From CAYSLC01 sp964431545 (GTDB lineage Bacteria > Desulfobacterota > Desulfobacteria > Desulfobacterales > JAABSP01): a stretch of DNA of 16,190 nt. The DNA lies in the NCBI GenBank assembly GCA_964431545.1, contig CAYSLC010000130.1, forward strand, positions 1-16,190. Reading direction: 5' to 3'. The translations under genes were made by a program, and so were the position numbers. The notes beneath the pieces are model-generated. The model did not search any database. It was not told the DNA's origin and was given only the letters and a program-made list of their open reading frames with translations. Numbering within the stretch: the first letter of the stretch is position 1; each line of letters opens with the position of its first letter. Of this stretch, positions 14,279 through 16,190 are shown piece by piece.

Positions 14279-15676
14279 ATGCCGAACCAAGACCATCATA
14301 TATTGGTTGTCGACGACGAACTCAGCATGCGCGAGCTGCTGGAGTATATGCTGAAAAAGGAGGGATACCGGGTCTCCTGCGCCGAAAACGGCGGCAGGGC
14401 CATCGAAAAGATCGAGAAGAAGCGGTACGATCTGCTGCTGTGCGACATCCGCCTGGGGGACATGACGGGCCTGGACGTGCTCCGGGCCGCCAAAAGCAGG
14501 CACCATGCCACGGTGGTGATCATGATCTCCGCCTACGCCTCGGCGGAGACGGCGGTGGAGGCGATGAATGAAGGGGCCTACGACTACCTGCCGAAGCCCT
14601 TCGACAATACCGAACTCAAGGAGGCGGTGGCCAAGGCCCTGGAGATGAAGACCCTCAGCCAGGAACGCCGGTTCCTGGACGACCATCTGAAACAGAACCT
14701 CCATTTCGGGCGCCTCGTGGGCAACAGCCCCAAGATGATGCACGTCTACAAGCTGATCCGCCAGGTGGCCGCCACCACCACCAACGTGCTCATCACCGGG
14801 GAGAGCGGGACCGGCAAGGAGCTGATCGCCCGGGCCATCCATGAGCAGAGCGACCGGAGCGACGGCCCCTTCGTGGCCATCAACTGCGGCGGCATCCCCG
14901 AAACACTAATGGAGAGCGAACTCTTCGGCCACCGGAAGGGGGCCTTCACCGGAGCGAGCCACGACAAAAAGGGGCTCTTCGAGGCGGCCCACCGGGGGAC
15001 CCTCTTCCTGGACGAGATCGGGGAGATCAGCATGCCGCTTCAGGTGAAGCTGCTCCGGGCCGTCCAGGACAAGGCCTTCAAGGCGGTTGGGGGAAACGAG
15101 GACATCTCCGTGGACGTGCGGATCATCTCGGCCACCAACCGGGAGCTGGAGAGCGAGGTGATCGCCGGCCGGTTCCGGGAGGACCTCTTCTACCGGTTGA
15201 ACGTCATCGAGATCAAGCTGCCCCCCCTGCGGGAACGCAAGGAGGACCTCCGGATCCTGGCCCAGCACTTCCTGGAGAAGTACGCCAGGGAGATGGGCAA
15301 GGAGATCACCAAGATCTCGTCTTACGCCATCGACCTGCTGACAAAATACGACTTCCCCGGAAACATCCGGGAGCTGGAGAACCTCATCGAGCGGAGCGTG
15401 GCCCTCTCCACCACCCAGATCCTCCTGCCCGACAGCCTGACGTTGTCCGTCCACAAGCGGCGGAAGATCGAGGGCGACACGACGTCCCCCGTCTCCGGCC
15501 TCGACCAGGTGGCCCATGGCGTCTCCCTGGACGACGTTCTGGAGGAGGTCGAACGGAGCTACCTGAAAAAGGCGCTGGAGATTACCGGCGGGGACAAAAA
15601 GAAGGCCGCCAGGCTCCTGGGGATCAATCTCCGCTCCATGCGGTACCGGGTCGATAAACTCAACATCGATGCCTGA
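14279..15676 (+). CDS. pilR: PilR-type sigma54-dependent response regulator
   Basis: This is a 465-residue NtrC-family activator. The receiver domain has Asp12, Asp13, the phosphoacceptor Asp56 (LLLCDIRLG) and Lys106 (LPKPF). The AAA+ domain has Walker A GESGTGKE (174-181), the sigma54-contacting GAFTGA (221-226), Walker B LFLDEIGE (242-249) and an arginine-finger region. The C-terminal Fis-type helix-turn-helix (about 421-463) includes ALEITGGDKKKAARLLGINLRSMRYRVDKL. It is named PilR because it is the gene directly before a pilin gene that carries an exact sigma54 promoter. No pilS histidine kinase is adjacent, so its sensor lies elsewhere. It may alternatively be another NtrC-type regulator that only happens to sit here. 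Confidence 0.88.
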   Translation: MPNQDHHILVVDDELSMRELLEYMLKKEGYRVSCAENGGRAIEKIEKKRYDLLLCDIRLGDMTGLDVLRAAKSRHHATVVIMISAYASAETAVEAMNEGAYDYLPKPFDNTELKEAVAKALEMKTLSQERRFLDDHLKQNLHFGRLVGNSPKMMHVYKLIRQVAATTTNVLITGESGTGKELIARAIHEQSDRSDGPFVAINCGGIPETLMESELFGHRKGAFTGASHDKKGLFEAAHRGTLFLDEIGEISMPLQVKLLRAVQDKAFKAVGGNEDISVDVRIISATNRELESEVIAGRFREDLFYRLNVIEIKLPPLRERKEDLRILAQHFLEKYAREMGKEITKISSYAIDLLTKYDFPGNIRELENLIERSVALSTTQILLPDSLTLSVHKRRKIEGDTTSPVSGLDQVAHGVSLDDVLEEVERSYLKKALEITGGDKKKAARLLGINLRSMRYRVDKLNIDA

Positions 15677-15724
15677 TATCCCCTCCCCAGATCCCCCCAA
15701 AACCTTTCATGACCCAAGCCGGTG

Positions 15725-15755
15725 ACAAATTTTGGCAAACGCCGACAAAATTTGT
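15725..15755. promoter_or_regulatory. Inverted repeat, candidate PilR enhancer site
   Basis: ACAAATTTTG (15725-15734) and CAAAATTTGT (15746-15755) are perfect 10-base arms with an 11-base spacer. Each arm is part of a GACA (TGTC on the other strand) motif, and TGTC is the core described for PilR sites. The repeat centre lies about 154 bases before the predicted pilin transcription start, a normal distance for a sigma54 enhancer. It could instead be a weak AT-rich terminator hairpin for pilR. Confidence 0.5.
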
Positions 15756-15800
15756 GAACAAATGCCCTTTCACGACACGCCCGGATACCTGCGGGCACCC

Positions 15801-15829
15801 TTTCCATATTTTATTTTATCAATATAAAT
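15801..15829. promoter_or_regulatory. AT-rich region between enhancer and promoter, possible IHF bend site
   Basis: A nearly pure A/T stretch of 29 bases includes TATCAA (15817-15822), which matches the first half of the IHF consensus; the second half (TTR) does not match. Its position between the enhancer candidate and the -24/-12 promoter is where IHF bends DNA in many sigma54 systems. Confidence 0.35.
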
Positions 15830-15867
15830 CGGTGCTTTGATGAAATCCAGGTGGAATTTCCAATATG

Positions 15868-15883
15868 TGGCACGGCGCTTGCT
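15868..15883 (+). promoter_or_regulatory. sigma54 (-24/-12) promoter of the pilin gene
   Basis: TGGCAC-GGCGC-TTGCT matches the sigma54 consensus exactly, with GG at 15869-15870 and GC at 15881-15882. Transcription would start near 15894, leaving a leader of about 166 bases before the pilin start at 16060 (or about 112 bases before the first in-frame ATG at 16006). Confidence 0.88.
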
Positions 15884-15932
15884 AATATGACTGGCAACGA
15901 CGACAAAGATCTGAAACATAAAAACGAACGAA

Positions 15933-15942
15933 AAGGAGGTGA
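15933..15942 (+). promoter_or_regulatory. Full-length Shine-Dalgarno sequence with no start codon after it
   Basis: AAGGAGGTGA is perfectly complementary to the 3' end of 16S rRNA. No ATG, GTG or TTG stands at the usual distance in the frame open to the pilin gene. A GTG overlapping it would encode only six residues. It lies early in the predicted pilin leader and may be a ribosome standby site or part of the leader structure. Confidence 0.5.
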
Positions 15943-16059
15943 GACCGGACAGATTTTAAAAAGGAATCAACCCAGGAAACATCAATTGAGGCATCAAAAA
16001 CCACAATGAACCCATTACATCAAATGCAGTTTCATCAAACACCAAAAAGGAGAACAAAA

Positions 16060-16190
16060 ATGATTATCCAGAAACTCAGAGGCAACAACGAAAAAGGTTT
16101 CACCCTGATCGAACTCATGATCGTCATCGCCATCATCGGCATCCTGGCCGCCATCGCCATCCCGAACTTCATCGCGTATCGGAAGCGGGG
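16060..16190 (+). CDS. pilA: Type IV pilin, PilA-like (5' part; runs off the window)
   Basis: The visible 43 residues are a class III prepilin signal and the start of the pilin helix. The leader MIIQKLRGNNEKG is cut by PilD after Gly13. Then follows FTLIELMIVIAIIGILAA with Phe as mature residue 1 and Glu at +5, continuing AIPNFIAYRKRG. The short leader and the FIAYR continuation resemble type IVa pilins of Geobacter and other Desulfobacterota. AAAAAGGAG lies six to eight bases before this ATG and decides the start. Two more ATGs in the same frame (16006 and 16024) lie upstream without a stop between, so a longer preprotein is possible. Whether this is the major pilin, a minor pilin or a conductive pilin cannot be judged because the C-terminal part is outside the window. 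Confidence 0.9.
   Translation, partial: MIIQKLRGNNEKGFTLIELMIVIAIIGILAAIAIPNFIAYRKR

Noticed and set aside
15779..15796. Hairpin GCCCG-N8-CGGGC after pilR
   Set aside because: It is a short stem followed by ACCCTTTCC without a clear T-run. A terminator is possible but not supported enough to list.
1..16190. CRISPR arrays, insertion sequences, phage genes, toxin-antitoxin or defence genes
   Set aside because: No regularly spaced repeats, transposase motifs or terminal inverted repeats were seen, and every sizeable real gene fits a housekeeping, envelope, signalling or pilus role.

Overview
The window is a GC-rich bacterial chromosome segment, most likely from an anaerobic Desulfobacterota (delta-proteobacterial, sulfate-reducer-like) genome. 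The placement is an inference from the gene set: a two-gene SufC/SufBD (SMS-type) Fe-S assembly system, a CoA-transferase fused to a GNAT domain, paired CRP-type sensor proteins with DUF4388 domains, a selenocysteine tRNA, and a PilR-type regulator upstream of a short type IVa pilin. No genus can be fixed from the sequence. All genes are ordinary chromosomal types; no insertion sequence, phage gene or CRISPR array was seen.

Layout. 1-1740: tail of a possible upstream gene, then sufC and a short sufB/D gene, translationally coupled, closed by a strong hairpin. 1900-4900: a glycosyltransferase 2 gene and a YfhO-type multi-membrane-span gene, visibly more AT-rich than the rest. 4893-5231 (minus): a small DUF6122 membrane protein, tail-to-tail with the YfhO gene. 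5249-7826: the CoA-transferase/GNAT fusion and rsmG. 7766-9354 (minus): yhbY followed by a secreted TPR/metallopeptidase-like gene, coupled by ATGA, whose end overlaps the end of rsmG by 61 bases. 9355-9647: a divergent intergenic region with a long-range inverted repeat that looks like a structured RNA or leader. 9648-12150: two tandemly duplicated sensor genes (Cys-containing N-domain, cNMP-binding fold, DUF4388) and a two-span membrane protein. 12172-12269 (minus): selC with a near-consensus sigma70 promoter. 12342-14241: a PepT-like M20 peptidase and signal peptidase I. 14279-16190: a pilR-like sigma54 activator, a 380-base control region with a perfect -24/-12 promoter, and the start of a pilA-type prepilin gene that runs off the window.

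How the genes work together. The clearest functional unit is the right end: a sigma54 activator, an inverted-repeat enhancer candidate, an AT-rich bend region, an exact sigma54 promoter and the pilin gene with three in-frame ATGs. The left end is a minimal Fe-S cluster scaffold. The most unusual proteins are the CoA-transferase/GNAT fusion, which has Gln where class I CoA-transferases normally carry the catalytic Glu, and the twin sensor proteins, which keep the cNMP-binding fold but lack its phosphate-binding Arg and share four cysteines in the N-terminal domain.
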